A stretch of 64,000 nt of DNA from positions 3,038,001-3,102,000 of the forward strand of contig JAJFPB010000008.1 in assembly GCA_020881915.1 (NCBI GenBank), read 5' to 3'. Shown in pieces: positions 11,939 to 23,329 of this stretch (positions within the stretch are counted from its first letter, which is position 1; each line of letters opens with the position of its first letter). A program made the translations under genes and the position numbers. The stretch is from Paramyrothecium sp. XJ0827. Its lineage: Eukaryota > Ascomycota > Sordariomycetes > Hypocreales > Stachybotryaceae. The notes beneath the pieces are model-generated. The model was given only the letters and a program-made list of their open reading frames with translations, searched no databases and was not told the origin of the DNA.

Positions 11939-13178
11939 ATGTCTGCTGTGCCTCCGACCATGCGAGCGGCCGTAGTCAAGGTAGGCTTCATAAGTGAAGA
12001 GGGAGCTCCGTGTGCAGCCTTGTATGGCACTACGCTGACGCCACGCCGTTGCAGCGCTCTGAGAAGGCTTTCAACTTTGAAATTGTACAAGTTGAAGTTC
12101 CCGTGCCTGGTCCATTGGAGGTTCTCGTCCGGCTCACTGTCACAGGCATTTGCGGCACCGATGTTGCCCTTGCTTCTGGCGTGCTAGGACCCACGAGAGA
12201 TATCCTTGGCCACGAAGGAGTTGGGCATGCAGTACAAATTGGTGATAGCGTCCCCAAGGATCAAGTGAACATAGGAGATCGAATAGGTATCGCTTGGCTC
12301 CGCGATATTTGCGGTGTGTGCTCATACTGCCTCCACCCTGGGGGCGAGACTCGATGTCTGGAGCAATTCAATTCCGGACGCAAAGTTGACGGGACCTTTG
12401 CCGAGTACGCGCTCGTACCATCGCGGTACTTGATTGTTATCCCCAAGCGCTTCGATATCCCTGACGAACTCGTCGCACCCATCTTGTGCGGCGGCGTAAC
12501 TGCGTATGCTGCCTTGAAGAAGAGCGGTGGCGTGGGTGGCCAATGGGTTGTCATCTCCGGCGCTGGAGGCGGGGTAGGTGGGTTTGCTATTCAGTACGCC
12601 AAGGCGATGGGATATCGTGTCATTGCCATCGATCTCGGAGATACGAAGCGCGACTTCTGTCTGTCCCTCGGCGCGGATCATTTCGTTGACAGCATAAAAA
12701 CACCAAACCTTGAGGAGATGGTAAGGACTATAACTCTGGGGAGGGGTGCAAGTATTGTACTCGCCTGCTCGGGCTCTGGGGAAGCATACACTAAAGCCAT
12801 AGGCCTTTTGGGGCCTTTTGGAACGCTCGTTTGTGTGGGAATTCCCCCTCCAGACCAGCTGGCGTCCTTTCATCCACTCCTCTTCATCGACAGGGGGATC
12901 ACTGTAATGGGTGCTGCAGTGGGAACAAAGCAAGATATCCTTGAAGCCGTCGAGTTCGTACAAAGGGGTCTAGTTACTCCCATAATCATACGGAAGTCCT
13001 TGGAAGATTTACCAGACATTGTGGCCAAGTTCAGTCAGGTAACGGCCCCCAGCCTCTTTGGCTCCATACCCCATCTATTACTTGTCCCGTTTTCTCCAAC
13101 TGGTTCTAACCAAGTAAACAGTTGTCTGGAAAGGCGGTACTGCATTTTAATAACTCTGAGATTCTACCCAGAACGTAG
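11939..13178 (+). CDS. Zinc-dependent alcohol dehydrogenase (MDR family), 360 aa
   Basis: Exons are 11939-11980, 12055-13038 and 13122-13178. The introns (74 and 83 nt, both phase 0) have GTAGGC/GTAACG donors and CAG acceptors. The last exon supplies 'LSGKAVLHFNNSEILPRT', the expected C-terminal strand, so the gene ends at TAG 13176-13178 and not where the unspliced frame runs on. Catalytic zinc ligands are Cys47 (GICGTDV), His67/Glu68 (GHEGVG) and the Cys of 'APILCGGVTAY'. The Rossmann motif is 'GAGGGVGG'. The structural zinc lobe has Cys100, 103, 106 and 115, with eight residues before the last Cys where seven are usual. It should oxidise primary alcohols or reduce aldehydes with NAD(P) in the cytosol; exact substrate unknown. 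Confidence 0.9.
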
Positions 13179-13762
13179 TACTATGTCAAAACAGATTCCT
13201 GATTTTCTAATACACCGGAAGAGATGAGATGGAACACGCATGGTGTTGCAATTGGTTTTGGTCCGAATTCGTAATTTCAAAACTCTACTCTAGACCCTTA
13301 TTCAGGTGACATCGTTTTTCTGTCATTGTTCAGACACCATCAAGCTTGCTATTCCCCTACCTTGTAAGAAATGTTATTCGCGTGCTATCACGCTCTCAAA
13401 GGAGAGTCAACTCAGCGTCCCGCACACATGGATGCCACAGCGAGTCGCTTGCCAGTATGTCTCAACTTATGTAACGCTGTGACGGTTCGGAGCACTCCTA
13501 ACCCACTAGTAATAGTTCTCTAATAAGTAATAGTAATACTCTTACGACTTATTATGGTGTCCTCAAGCAAAGACAGACAAGCTTATCAACCGGGCACATG
13601 CTATAAACTGGCGAACCAATTGTTGGGCCATCCAAATCATTGTATTTCAGTCAAACTACTCATGAATTAAATGACAATAATGTGAATGGATCCCAGAATG
13701 CTGGATGAGACTTTGTTTGATAGAAAAAATTGAGGCTTCTTAGGTAAACTCTCTCAAGATTT
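13179..13762. other. Intergenic between convergent genes
   Basis: Holds the 3' flanks of the dehydrogenase (+) and the CVNH gene (-). A TAATAGTAATA-rich patch lies near 13500-13550. No gene seen. Confidence 0.5.
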
Positions 13763-14312
13763 CTAGGGATAGAGGCATAGCAGCTGTCCGTCTATGTTGT
13801 GAATCTCCTGGTCTATGTTTCTTAGCGGTCTGATCGATCGGTTCTCGGAAACGCTTGGCTTCTTACCCAGGTTAATCCGGTTGTGCGTCTGGCCACCCCG
13901 TCCATCTCCACAGAGAACGCTCAAATGAGGCAATTCTGTCCAGAGATTCGACGTCCGTCCTTGGATATTACATGAACCCATAAAGTTACCACTATTGAGT
14001 GTCATTGTGCTGAGCCTCACGCCCTAAAGGTTGAAACACTCACTCTCGCCGCCAGTGCAAAACACCATTGACATTTGTCAGGCAGTTATTCAAAGGAAGT
14101 GAAAACCCTCTCCAGTTTCCATTCACCTGTCTGCAGTCGCATCGCAGGTGCCCAAGTGGGTCCACACCACAGTCCCGGCAAGATCCCCAGAAGTTTCGCT
14201 TCTGGATAGTGCTTCTGGCTTCCAGAGCAGCATTGTCAGGAGTCGGAGTTGCAAGCGCTGAGAAAGCCCACAAAGAAAGTGAGGCGAGTGACGTAATTGT
14301 TGTGAAATGCAT
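13763..14312 (-). CDS. Secreted CVNH (cyanovirin-N homology) domain protein, 147 aa
   Basis: Exons on the minus strand are 14312-14044, 13991-13867 and 13812-13763. Introns are 14043-13992 (52 nt, GTGAGT...TAG) and 13866-13813 (54 nt, GTAAGA...GCTAAG...TAG). Splicing joins two halves of a CVNH fold. The first repeat has 'SCRDCGVD', 'LRCDCRQVNGNWRG' and 'LPLNNCLTNVNGVLHW'. The second has 'GNFMGSCN', 'LSVLCGDGRG' and 'INLDQEIHNIDGQLLC'. The N terminus is a signal peptide ending 'SALATPTP', followed by a KR site (IQKR) just before the domain, so Kex2 processing is likely. CVNH proteins are carbohydrate-binding lectins. The unspliced first exon looks like a truncated 'half' domain, which is a splicing artefact. 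Start ATG is 14312-14310. Confidence 0.85.
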
Positions 14313-14387
14313 CTCTGCGATACTTGGTCGGCACTTGAGTTTGAGGCTTGCTGCACAATTCGTCAATTACTTGGGGCCGAGCTCTTG

Positions 14388-14395
14388 TATTTATA
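14388..14395 (-). promoter_or_regulatory. TATA box of the CVNH gene
   Basis: TATAAATA on the minus strand, about 76 bp before the ATG at 14312. Confidence 0.5.
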
Positions 14396-15955
14396 CCTTT
14401 AGATAGCAGATGAAGAACGTTTTCTACATCACGCGAGCTTAAAAACAACCCTGAATTGTCCTACGCTACAAGTCCTCAGAATTAAGGGTCCCGCAATCGT
14501 AATCGGTTATATTAGAGGCTCCTTGAAGACTCATGCAATGTTTTTCAATTAGCTTCTGACGTATTGCAGGGGCAGTCATTAGTTCTACAGCTGCATCTTT
14601 GGTTCCTTGTCTAGTCAAGTTAAAGTATACAGTCGATTTGGTTGTCCATTGCGACTAGTTTTGCGTTTTGCTGTTGTCTCGTGTTGTTGACCGCAATGGC
14701 GCTGAACGGTTTCCTTGTTATTCAATGAACACTGTGTCGATGGCGAATATCAAGTTGTCGAACTCACCATCTATTCCGTTTCAGCTTGATGAGGGATACG
14801 GATTCGTCCCTGTCATAGTCTGCTGGTTCGGGGAAATGTTGCCCGACCGCTTGTTGAGCTCCATCCTGCGGTGGGTACTCAAGCCATGTACGCCTGCATG
14901 ATGGATATTATCAATCAAAACAGTTTAGTGGAATCAACCGCAAATTACGTTGATTGGTGTATATACGATAAAAGAATCTTGGTAATATGGCTAAAAGGCC
15001 TGAAATCATTCCGATTAAAGCTATTGGGACCAGGGTCTAACTTTAGTTCTGTATTATTTGCGCTGTCAGTCATTGCTCCAGTCATATTCATGCGAATACG
15101 AACGTATCTGCCTCCACAGCTTTACGGAGCTGTTTCAATTGGTGTGTAAACGACAGAAACCAATCACATGTACATTTCCCTGCTAGCACCTACTAAGACA
15201 AGCCCATTTTCTTACTATCTCTCCATCAACCATTAGAACGTGGAGAAAGTGTAAGCCCCGGTGACGGAATTTGCCGCTTGATGTGGAGCAGACTTTACCA
15301 CTCTCTGTAGAAACATTATTTATATACTTGTGGGACAGCCAACGGATCGTTGATATGAACCTGTGGATGGAGGGCTTGATTAATTTTCTTGCTGGGTCAT
15401 GAGATCAAGGGGGTGTCTTTTGAGACACCTCACATCAAAATGATACAGTCGCGTTCAATGCAACCCACAAGACTTAAGCCATGCCGTAAAGATCGAATGT
15501 CTACTTTCAGAGTGGATGTCGATAAAAGGTGGGCGTCCAGATAAGCTATAGAAAAGTCGGAGGAGGGTAACCCCACGGCACCTAAACCTCCCTGTCTGGA
15601 CTGTCTGGAATGGTATGTACTCCGATATCTGTCCTCTCTTGACAATCCTGCGAAATGCATCCCCTATCCTGGCTACTCCAATCTAAGGATTAATTGCACG
15701 AGAAAAACCACTCAGACCATTTGTCCCACGTCATGTTGCGTATCATGCCTTTACCCACGTCGTGATTGCTCTGTCGTGACTTAGATGAGCTGTAGGATAA
15801 TGAAACAATCATAGTCCTGGCCAATAATCAGCTGCAAAACGGAGCCGTTGTAAGAATGTTAGAGAGTGCCGGGCTCAAGCCCCACGTTGGGTCAGATTGA
15901 CCGTGTAAGCCTTATGCGGAAAGCAGTCGGCCTTGTATTAAGAGGTGATTTTGCT

Positions 15956-16125
15956 GTCCGCTGCGTAAGCTAGCGAGTTCTGCTGTGGACTCCGTCAAGG
16001 CCAATGACGGTGAAACCATCAAACACCCTCCCATCACCGAGGCAGACCTGGACGCCCTTCTCGGGGGTGTCTATCTCGATCCCAGTCGCGTTAGTCTTGA
16101 CTCAAGTCTCTTTGTCGCTTCCAGA
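15956..16125 (+). other. Unidentified coding-like fragment
   Basis: An open frame of about 55 codons has protein-like composition ('ANDGETIKHPPITEADLDAL' then 'LGGVYLDPSRVSL') and ends at a TAG near 16125. It lacks a clear start or splice partners. It may be one exon of a decayed gene. Family not recognised. Confidence 0.25.
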
Positions 16126-16269
16126 TAGGTTCTCGTAGAGAAGTGCAACTGACTGCAAGCACAGAAAGGCCACTATGGGAGATGTGTGGCTATTAGATTC
16201 AGAGACACGAGTCGCGAAATACCATAGACAGTGGCTAATTTTCTTTTTCCTAGGCACCTCCCAGAGAGA

Positions 16270-16455
16270 GCTCGATTTGAAAGTATAGCTGTTGAGAGTC
16301 AAAACATCTCTCTGGTGCAATACAGAGGCCAGGTAGTTATTAGCCTTTTGCCACAACCCAATTTGCTCGAGCAGCTTGACTGTCTGCGGATATATGAGAG
16401 TGCCGGCACCTCCATGTCGACCCACAGCCTCGTTCTACTCGAGAACCACGTGATT
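16270..16455 (-). pseudogene. Relic of an FAD-dependent monooxygenase (salicylate hydroxylase-like) N-terminal region
   Basis: On the minus strand the reading 'VVLE' - stop - 'NEAVGRHGGAGTLIYPQTVK' then 'LLEQIGLW' matches the end of the dinucleotide-binding beta-alpha-beta unit and the following FAD loop of group A flavin monooxygenases. There is a TAG directly after 'VVLE', no GxGxxG upstream, and the similarity fades after 'QKANNYL'. It is a short fragment, not a gene. Confidence 0.45.
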
Positions 16456-17090
16456 TAGACACATACATGCCTACCACTTGGGACGCCATCTCAGGGCTAT
16501 AACGTTAGCTTGGACGACCGGCCTACAGAATGTGTGCGTCGGCAGACTGGGCGCGCTACAACCAGATGGTGATGGGACTAGAGGCTCTACACGTTTGGCA
16601 ACCAGGCATCCAGTTTCTGTTAGGCTGACAGGTTGGGGCCAATGCCTCTTCTAAGAATAGAAGTGTGCAAAAGGACAACCAAAGACACCAAAAGGATTAC
16701 CATGATCGGCGCATTGCCCAGCAGCCAGCCGTGTACACCAATCATAGCGGGTCCCGGGCTCTCCAGTGTCCCCAGCCTGGGCATGTTGGGGAAGGATTTG
16801 CGATGACAGAACAGGGGTTGTCCCCACAATGTCAGACACATATGTCATCGCCGTCATAGTCGGAAGACATCCCTGGCATGTCGATCATGGCATTGACTTG
16901 TATAGAAGCCATGCCATTGTTTCCTAATTGTGAAGGGACCCTTTTCATCTTATTTTCAAAACAAATCCCTAGTTTTGCTCTCGATAATCATTTTGAGCGA
17001 CACTAAAGCTAGAGGCCTTCACGCTCTGACTCCCCATCATTCCTAAGAGCATTACACACCAATACCCGTCACATACAGATACAGCAAGCC

Positions 17091-17942
17091 ATGAGTTCCG
17101 TTACAAGGCTTTTAGCTGCATTGTTCGCCCTCCAACTGACGCCCGTCCTGGGTCAAGCGGCTCATGATGCTACAAATGACGACGAGATTGAAATCGTTTC
17201 GCTCAAAGTCATCACCGATGCCTTCAGGAATGGAGTCAACGCAACCAGTCCGACAAATGATGCCTTGGGCTACAACCTCACCCAGGAGTTCCCTGGCTCG
17301 GAGGTGGGGGGCTGGAAAATACAGATCTCAGTCGTGGGCGACTTCTACGAAAGTCGGTCTCGACACTTGACAGGTGCGCAAGTCTGGTACTCGGCGCCAA
17401 CAGAGCTCAAAAATGCAACCACACGCAAGTCTTGGGGCAGTTGCGAATGGTTCGGTTATATCGAGTACAACGAAACGGCCAGCGTAGACCCCAGCTGTCG
17501 CGGCATCCTCTCCGAGGAGTGCCGGGTAGCGCTCAGTGAGACATCCATCTGCAACGGTTCTCAAATCCTGCCATTGGCCTGCGAGGACGAACTTGGTGGC
17601 GACGACAACAGAATCCAATCCGCGGTCAGCAGCACCGCCGGCGAATCCACGACAGAGATCGGTTTGACGCTGCATGAGCCTGGAGACTTTGAGTACTATG
17701 ACAAGATGATCAAACGTGTCATCGTTTCAGCTCTTGGGTTCACTGAGTTGCGTGATGGTAATATAAGCCAGGTCGTGGAGAATGGAGAAAAGGTTCCGGG
17801 GGTTCTGTCCTGTCTGCGGCCCGATCAATTCATGAATAACGCAAGAACTTTGGAAGAGGCCCTCGAGGCCACTTCGAGTAGGACAAGTGCTTCATTAGCT
17901 TTGCTCACAGCTGTAGCCATTGCTGCTATGGGTCTTGTATAA
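17091..17942 (+). CDS. Secreted, probably GPI-anchored glycoprotein of unknown function, 283 aa
   Basis: Single-exon frame with a CA-rich leader before the ATG. The N terminus is a signal peptide (MSSVTRLLAALFALQLTPVLGQ). The C terminus is a GPI-type signal: a small-residue zone 'TSSRTSA' followed by a hydrophobic tail 'SLALLTAVAIAAMGLV' that ends the protein. Between them are several N-glycosylation sequons (NAT, NLT, NET, NGS, NIS) and about seven Cys, with 'SWGSCEWFGYIEYNETAS' and 'LSEECRVALSETSICNGS' notable. No domain is recognised. It would sit on the outer face of the plasma membrane or cell wall. Homologues, if any, were not identified. Confidence 0.75.
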   Translation: MSSVTRLLAALFALQLTPVLGQAAHDATNDDEIEIVSLKVITDAFRNGVNATSPTNDALGYNLTQEFPGSEVGGWKIQISVVGDFYESRSRHLTGAQVWYSAPTELKNATTRKSWGSCEWFGYIEYNETASVDPSCRGILSEECRVALSETSICNGSQILPLACEDELGGDDNRIQSAVSSTAGESTTEIGLTLHEPGDFEYYDKMIKRVIVSALGFTELRDGNISQVVENGEKVPGVLSCLRPDQFMNNARTLEEALEATSSRTSASLALLTAVAIAAMGLV

Positions 17943-19712
17943 GAGTGTTGAAAGTCAGATGATCTAGATGGCAGAAAGTAGTCAGTCTAGAATATTTTAG
18001 GTACCACTTTTCACAAAGGCGGCTTTGAGGGTTTTAGAATCCTAAAGAAAACCCAAACTTCAATTATGGATCGTCTGGGTAACTCCAGAATTGGAAGACT
18101 ATTTCCTCTTGAGAGGCCTTCAACCGGCGTCCCAAATCAGTTGATCATGCAGTTCTGAGAAAATTGTGATACGATGTGCGACTCAAACTGCCCTGGCGAT
18201 TCCCCGGTCCAACTGTTGCCTGTATGTAGAGAAGACTTGCCTCGGAACGCTGCTGTTGAGCGAGTAGTAGGATGGTAAGACCGAAAAAGGCCGGCGCCGG
18301 CTTAGATCGGCCCATCTACTATAGGGTAGCCATTCAGTCATCACCGTCGGAATTTTCCTAATACGAATCTATGCATTCATGACGATCAAAACAAAAAGCA
18401 GGGAAAAAACCGAATCTCAGAACCCGAGGTAAGCAGTCTCCCCTTTTCAGTCTAACATCTTCAGCTACACTGTCGGCATCAATAATGTCTTAATTAATCC
18501 TGGCTTGTAAAGTGGACGTGGGCTTTGACCCGCTGCGTCTTGGCTGGGCACATCCCAAGCGCATAGCCTGTTGAGTCTCGAATAACAAAGCCCCTGACGC
18601 AGCGTAGGGGTCTCAGAACCCATGATAAAAACTGTGCTAGACGGGCCCAAGTCATGTCGTGTCAGAGCACTGTAACGAGCCAAGCCATCGAGCTAACTGT
18701 TCGATAAAGAGTAGTGAGATGGGTCACACCTAGAATTACCCGCGCTAGGGGCTTCCGCCTTGTCTCAATGGGCGACATCAAGGGATTAGGCATATCGTGA
18801 AAGGGCATGGTACGTAAGACTCGGCAGATCCTAACCCGCGTCTTTTTCACGCCACTACCGATCTTCCGTCAATTGCCGTCATGGTTTTCAGCATCATCAT
18901 TGCTGCCTTAGCCATGGTGACGAGAGCGGAGATGTGTGCTATGTCGATAATTGCTTGACAGGTACGTTGATTTCAGCCAAACCTCCGTGGCCTTGGTTGA
19001 TACTAATCACCGACAGCTGAGAAACATTGTAACTCATGCGTAACACTCCTTGAGCTTGTTTGGCAGAAGTGGAAAAGATGATTCTGGCGGAGATGAAGTG
19101 GACGTCCGATTTGCGACAGAATGCCGATGATTCGGCTGGCAGACATTACGGAGCTGCTATTAACCAGATGCAATGGCTGTGGGATATCCTTGCTTCTCCT
19201 CGTTGTGTTCTGTGCTTTGGGACAAGGTTTGGGGCGGGGGTGGTAGGCTAACCGAAATTCTAAACTGATGTATTCCTCGAAGATTTGCTGGGTCTAGCCG
19301 CGAGTCGACGTCACGAGTTAGCTTCACGGTGGTAGAAGTCGTGTCATGATTAAGGCTTTGGTAGTTTCTGCCCCAAAGTGATAGGTCTTCTTGGTTTGGG
19401 GTAATGTTCAGCTGATGCCCCATATCATGTTCGGTGAACATTTGGGGTTGCCAAGAAGAGTGGAACACTAAAGACCATGGTCCGCACAATACAGAGGTAA
19501 GGTAAGGAACTATTGGTTTAGTATGCTTGTTCCAATAACATCCCCAACGGTCCTCTGAGATATTGCCTCACGGAATGGAGTCAATCGTACAAGGCCGCTT
19601 TGCTAATGCGCCCCACAAACTCTTTTCCGAGTCCTACTGGACGACACTTGGAATTCCTCGTCCTCAACAAAGCAACCGAGAATCCAAATTTCAAGCACGC
19701 ACACGCAGCACG
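17943..19712. other. Intergenic with one possible small-protein relic
   Basis: A perfect 12-bp palindrome GCCGGCGCCGGC lies at 18290-18301. Near 18882 an ATG opens onto a signal-peptide-like segment (MVFSIIIAALAMVTRAE) that stops after 27 codons. A second frame just downstream, spliced over 18960-19017, gives 'CYVDNCLTAEKHCNSC'. Together these could be a decayed small secreted Cys-rich gene. Nothing firm. Confidence 0.3.
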
Positions 19713-20963
19713 ATGTCTTCAAACACTATCCCCGAGAAAATGAAAGCCACTCAGGTCAAGGAATTCAATACGCCATACAGCGTGTCACAAGTTGACGTTC
19801 CGAAACCTAAGCCTTACCAGGTGCTCGTGCAAATCATGGCCGGCGGATATTGTCACACAGACTGCATGGCCCACGAAAATGCGTTCAACACCAAACTCCC
19901 CTTCATCGCGTCGCATGAGCCTGCAGGAGTGGCTATAGAAGTTGGTTCCGACGTGACCGATTTCAAGACAGGCGACCGTGTCGGCTGCATCAATTTCGAG
20001 AGCTGCTGTGGTGAGTATACCCAGTAAACACGCGAAATTCTCGCTGAACTAATCCACCTTATTAGGCACTTGCGCTGACTGCCTGGCTGGTAGGCCAATT
20101 TATTGTGATACATCCTTCATGAAAGGTCTGAACACGGATGGGGCTTGGGCAGAGTACATGATTGCGTATGTCTGACGACTTGTCATGACGGGAGCCTGTT
20201 GGTCTTGGAATTTTTGCTGACCTTCTCGATCGGCCAGTGACTCGCGCTTTACCGTCAAGCTTCCAGAACCTGTAGACTTTGCTACAGCTGCTTGTTTGAT
20301 GTGCGCTGGCAATAGTATCTACGCAGCCATACAGAAAGCAGAGGTGCAGCCGTGTGGCTCCATCGGTATAGTCGGACTCGGGGGACTAGGCCATATAGGA
20401 ACCCAGCTCGCCAAAGCCATGGTAGGTCCCAGCTGAAGTGATCCTCCAATATTATCAACGCTAGTATCAACTGACCACGTGGGCAAGGATACAAAGTAGC
20501 GGTCATCGACGTCAAACAAGCGGCGCTCGACTTTGTCCAATCATACGATCTTGCGCCTGATGTGAGTGAACTTGCGACCGAGCCGGCTGAAAAAGCCATG
20601 GAGAGAATCACGAGGTTTATGCCCAGTCATTACCCGGGTCTGGATGCCACCATTCTTGCAACCGATGCATCCCCAGCATTTGACTTTGCCGCATTTGTTA
20701 CGCGCAAGCACGAAACCATGGTGCTCCTTGGCCAACCAGAGAAAGGCATCACCATGTCATATCGTGGTGGTAATTCCCGCGACATCAAGCTCGTAGGGTC
20801 ACTTGTAGCTGGTAAGGCGGACACACAAGATCTGGTTCATCTTGTTCCTAAGCATGGCATCAAGGTGCATATGAAGAAGTGGAAGCTTGAGGAGGCTGAG
20901 GATATGAGACAGGCATATCTGAAAGGTGAAAGTGAAGGAAAGAATATCATCGTTTTCGAATAG
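19713..20963 (+). CDS. Zinc-dependent alcohol dehydrogenase (MDR family), 353 aa
   Basis: Exons are 19713-20010, 20066-20165, 20238-20425 and 20488-20963. The ATG at 19713 (MSSNTIPEKMKATQ) fits the family; the longer upstream frame from 19563 does not. Catalytic zinc: Cys47 (GGYCHTDC), His68/Glu69 (SHEP) and the Cys of 'AACLMCAGNSIY'. Structural zinc: Cys99, 102, 105 and 113 with canonical 2-2-7 spacing. Coenzyme site: 'GIVGLGGLGHIGTQLAKAM'. Intron 3 is odd. The strong donor GTAGGT at 20422 would shift the frame and give a stop, whereas a weaker donor GTCCCA at 20426 keeps the frame ('AKAMVGYKVAVID'). Likely an NAD(P)-linked alcohol/aldehyde oxidoreductase in the cytosol. It is not closely similar to the other dehydrogenase at 11939. 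Confidence 0.85.
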
Positions 20964-22816
20964 TCTTGTTCGTATTCTACTCTGAGAGTCTACCGAGGGC
21001 ATCTGCACCATAATCAGCCAAGCTTACTTGTGTAGTTTAGGCTGGCTTGATTGCTACCAACCTACTAGCGACATGAAAAGTGGGCAGGGCCATAGGCAAT
21101 CGTGAAATGCATTATACCATTTGAATCCTTTTTCCTACTCACCATCGGTTTCATCATCAACTGGTCGACTCTAGTCTGCAGGTCCAGAGAGAAGTTGCTG
21201 GTGATACCTATATTAACGCCGCCTTTATTATTCCAAGCATCCACCAAGTTCGCACAGTCTATGCAAAAACTCGTCATTGGATAACGCTGAGGCGATATCT
21301 GGAATCGTCAAGGGCTCTTGAGCCAGCATCGCAGGTCTGCTAAATGAGTTTAACGATCCATGTACTCGTCACATGATTTGCGTCGCCGAAGTACCCCCGA
21401 TATAACAGGGGTGGGAATGCTGGTTGCCCTAAATAGATGCCCAGAGGTTGGCGTACATGTTCGAGGGGTCATTTATAGCGGGCTGTCCAAACTTGAGATT
21501 CGTGAAGCCACTCGCAGAACGCGGCGTACTGCGGCGTACCTGCGGGATGAGAATTAATGAAAGTCGCATCGTCCGTTGTTGATCAAAGCGAGGTACCTCT
21601 TCCTTCTAATCAAAAAGAAGCATCGTAACACCTTCAGGGGATTCTAGACAAAAATTGGCTGAGAAGACTATCAAAGGTCCTTTTGGCATTGTGACACAAC
21701 CGGCTCAAGCGACTGAGAAAAACAGACACTGCGATCCCTCACGGTACATGCTATGGTGCACATCTTCGAGCCAACCTGTTAACATGCACCGTCAATCAAA
21801 ATCAAGCTTGTAGAATCTAGATAGGCAATGATCTACAAACAATCACACAAATGCAAGCTGAATCTCCTATTTAGGATTGAAGCTTCCTTCCCAGACACGG
21901 CTGCAGGTTGCTGGATTGGGCTTAGAAATGTCGCATCCGGGCATGCCGGAGCAAACTGGAGGGCTGCCGTATTGGCGCCAGGTGCTCATGGTAGAACGGA
22001 GCGTTGTGTCAGATTTCATAACTCGACGCGGTCGCAAAATATCCATTTACTATCAAATGTCTCATTCGTGAATCGCTTTGCATCAGATCCTTCATGAAGG
22101 TACTCCACCATGTCAAATTTCTTAATTCCCTCCACCAATACGTTTCAGGGTTGCATAGGGCCGTTGAAATTTGGGTTAGGGTGATAGACTTGCCGCGTTC
22201 TACGATTTGATAGGTTTACCCATGCATCTTGGGTGGTGTCGGAAGGTTACACTAGCCAACCACAATCATAACAAGATCACGAGATAGTCTGGATTGAGAA
22301 CGCCAAGCCGAATTTATATAGCTGAACGGGGAGCACAGTCCTATCCCACAGGGGTGTTCATCCACGTACCAGTGCGGAACTCATCCGAAATCTTCTCCTA
22401 TACCCACTCTATACCCACAATACAGTGAGGATCATGACTGTCTCGTCGTAACCTGACTGGCAGGGTGACATGTGCCGATGTACTGGCGCTTCTGTTCAAG
22501 CCCCTGAGTTCAGCTGGGGTCTGACAATGATCAAAACCGCCTTTGGAAGTCTTGACTTTCAGCTACCTCTTACGCATACAGTTACTTCATTCGATCTCCA
22601 GTGCAACACCAAGTCACGAGCGATGAATTGGTGAACACGATAACAGCTGGACTTCTTGGATCTAGCCCAACCAAGCGAAGAACCATCGCCAAGGCATATG
22701 GGTGTTGTGTATGAACGGTTGCTTGAGCAGCTACATGAGTTCAGCTGCCTTTGAACACGGAGATCCACTTTTGCACTGGCAAAGCACCTTAGTATGGTAG
22801 CCAGGCCGGGAAAACA
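20964..22816. other. Intergenic, no supported gene
   Basis: A short direct repeat 'GCGGCGTAC' occurs twice near 21518-21540. Short frames only. Confidence 0.5.
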
Positions 22817-22823
22817 TATAAAG
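22817..22823 (+). promoter_or_regulatory. TATA box of the 22919 gene
   Basis: TATAAAG, 96 bp before the chosen ATG. Confidence 0.45.
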
Positions 22824-22918
22824 GGCCCGGTCTTTCTCAAATGAATCTCTTTTCAAACCGCAACATCAAGCTTCTACCAATTTCATATTCCCGTTCTACA
22901 AATTGTTACTCCAGCACC

Positions 22919-23329
22919 ATGAGCTACATCGTATCCGCTCCTGGCAACTCTACCCGGGCCGGCACGAATGCCGTTGTTACTTTTGACGTGCAAGGTGCTG
23001 TGATCAATGCCAACAAGCTTGGTACTGCTACCGTCTATCTTGGAGCCACAGGGCCTTCCGTCGCAAGCGCGAAGCTCACAGGCCTGCATGTCAACTGTCA
23101 GGCCGAGAGCACTGGTGTCATGACTAGCAAGTTGTGGCTGTACTATGGCAAGACCAAAGTCATCGATGGAGACTCCGTTAACGACACTTCGGACTTTGAC
23201 TTCTCACTCTCCGCCGCTGAGCAGACCGTTGTTGATGCTGGTAGCGGTATCAACATCGCCCTAGAGCTAGAGTTTTCGTCCACCAATGCCACCTTCCACA
23301 TCCATTCCATCGATATGACCTTTACTTAA
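22919..23329 (+). CDS. Small beta-rich protein of unknown function, 136 aa
   Basis: The ATG at 22919 (MSYIVSAPGNSTRAG) is preferred over the in-frame one at 22841, because the upstream 26 codons look like leader sequence and lie only 18 bp after the TATA box. No signal peptide, so probably cytosolic. Alternating polar/hydrophobic stretches ('NAVVTFDVQGAVINANK', 'LGTATVYLGATG', 'SKLWLYYGKTKVIDGD', 'GINIALELEFSSTNATFHIH') suggest a beta-sandwich or barrel. There is one Cys. No family recognised. A dense TATA and a clean, intron-free frame with strong codon bias support a real, expressed gene. Confidence 0.65.
   Translation: MSYIVSAPGNSTRAGTNAVVTFDVQGAVINANKLGTATVYLGATGPSVASAKLTGLHVNCQAESTGVMTSKLWLYYGKTKVIDGDSVNDTSDFDFSLSAAEQTVVDAGSGINIALELEFSSTNATFHIHSIDMTFT

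Larger units (their letters stand above)
14396..17090. other. Gene-poor interval with relics
   Basis: Apart from the two fragments listed separately (15956-16125 and 16270-16455), no supported gene. Frames at 14668-15149 (+) and 16620-16857 (-) have no recognisable domain. Confidence 0.45.

Noticed and set aside
12322..12963. 213-codon open frame on the minus strand
   Set aside because: Lies entirely antisense to the zinc alcohol dehydrogenase exon, has no domain, and arises from the codon bias of the real gene.
7976..20963. Possible secondary-metabolite cluster (transporter, acetyltransferase, two dehydrogenases)
   Set aside because: No PKS, NRPS, terpene synthase or other backbone enzyme in the window, and long empty gaps between the genes.
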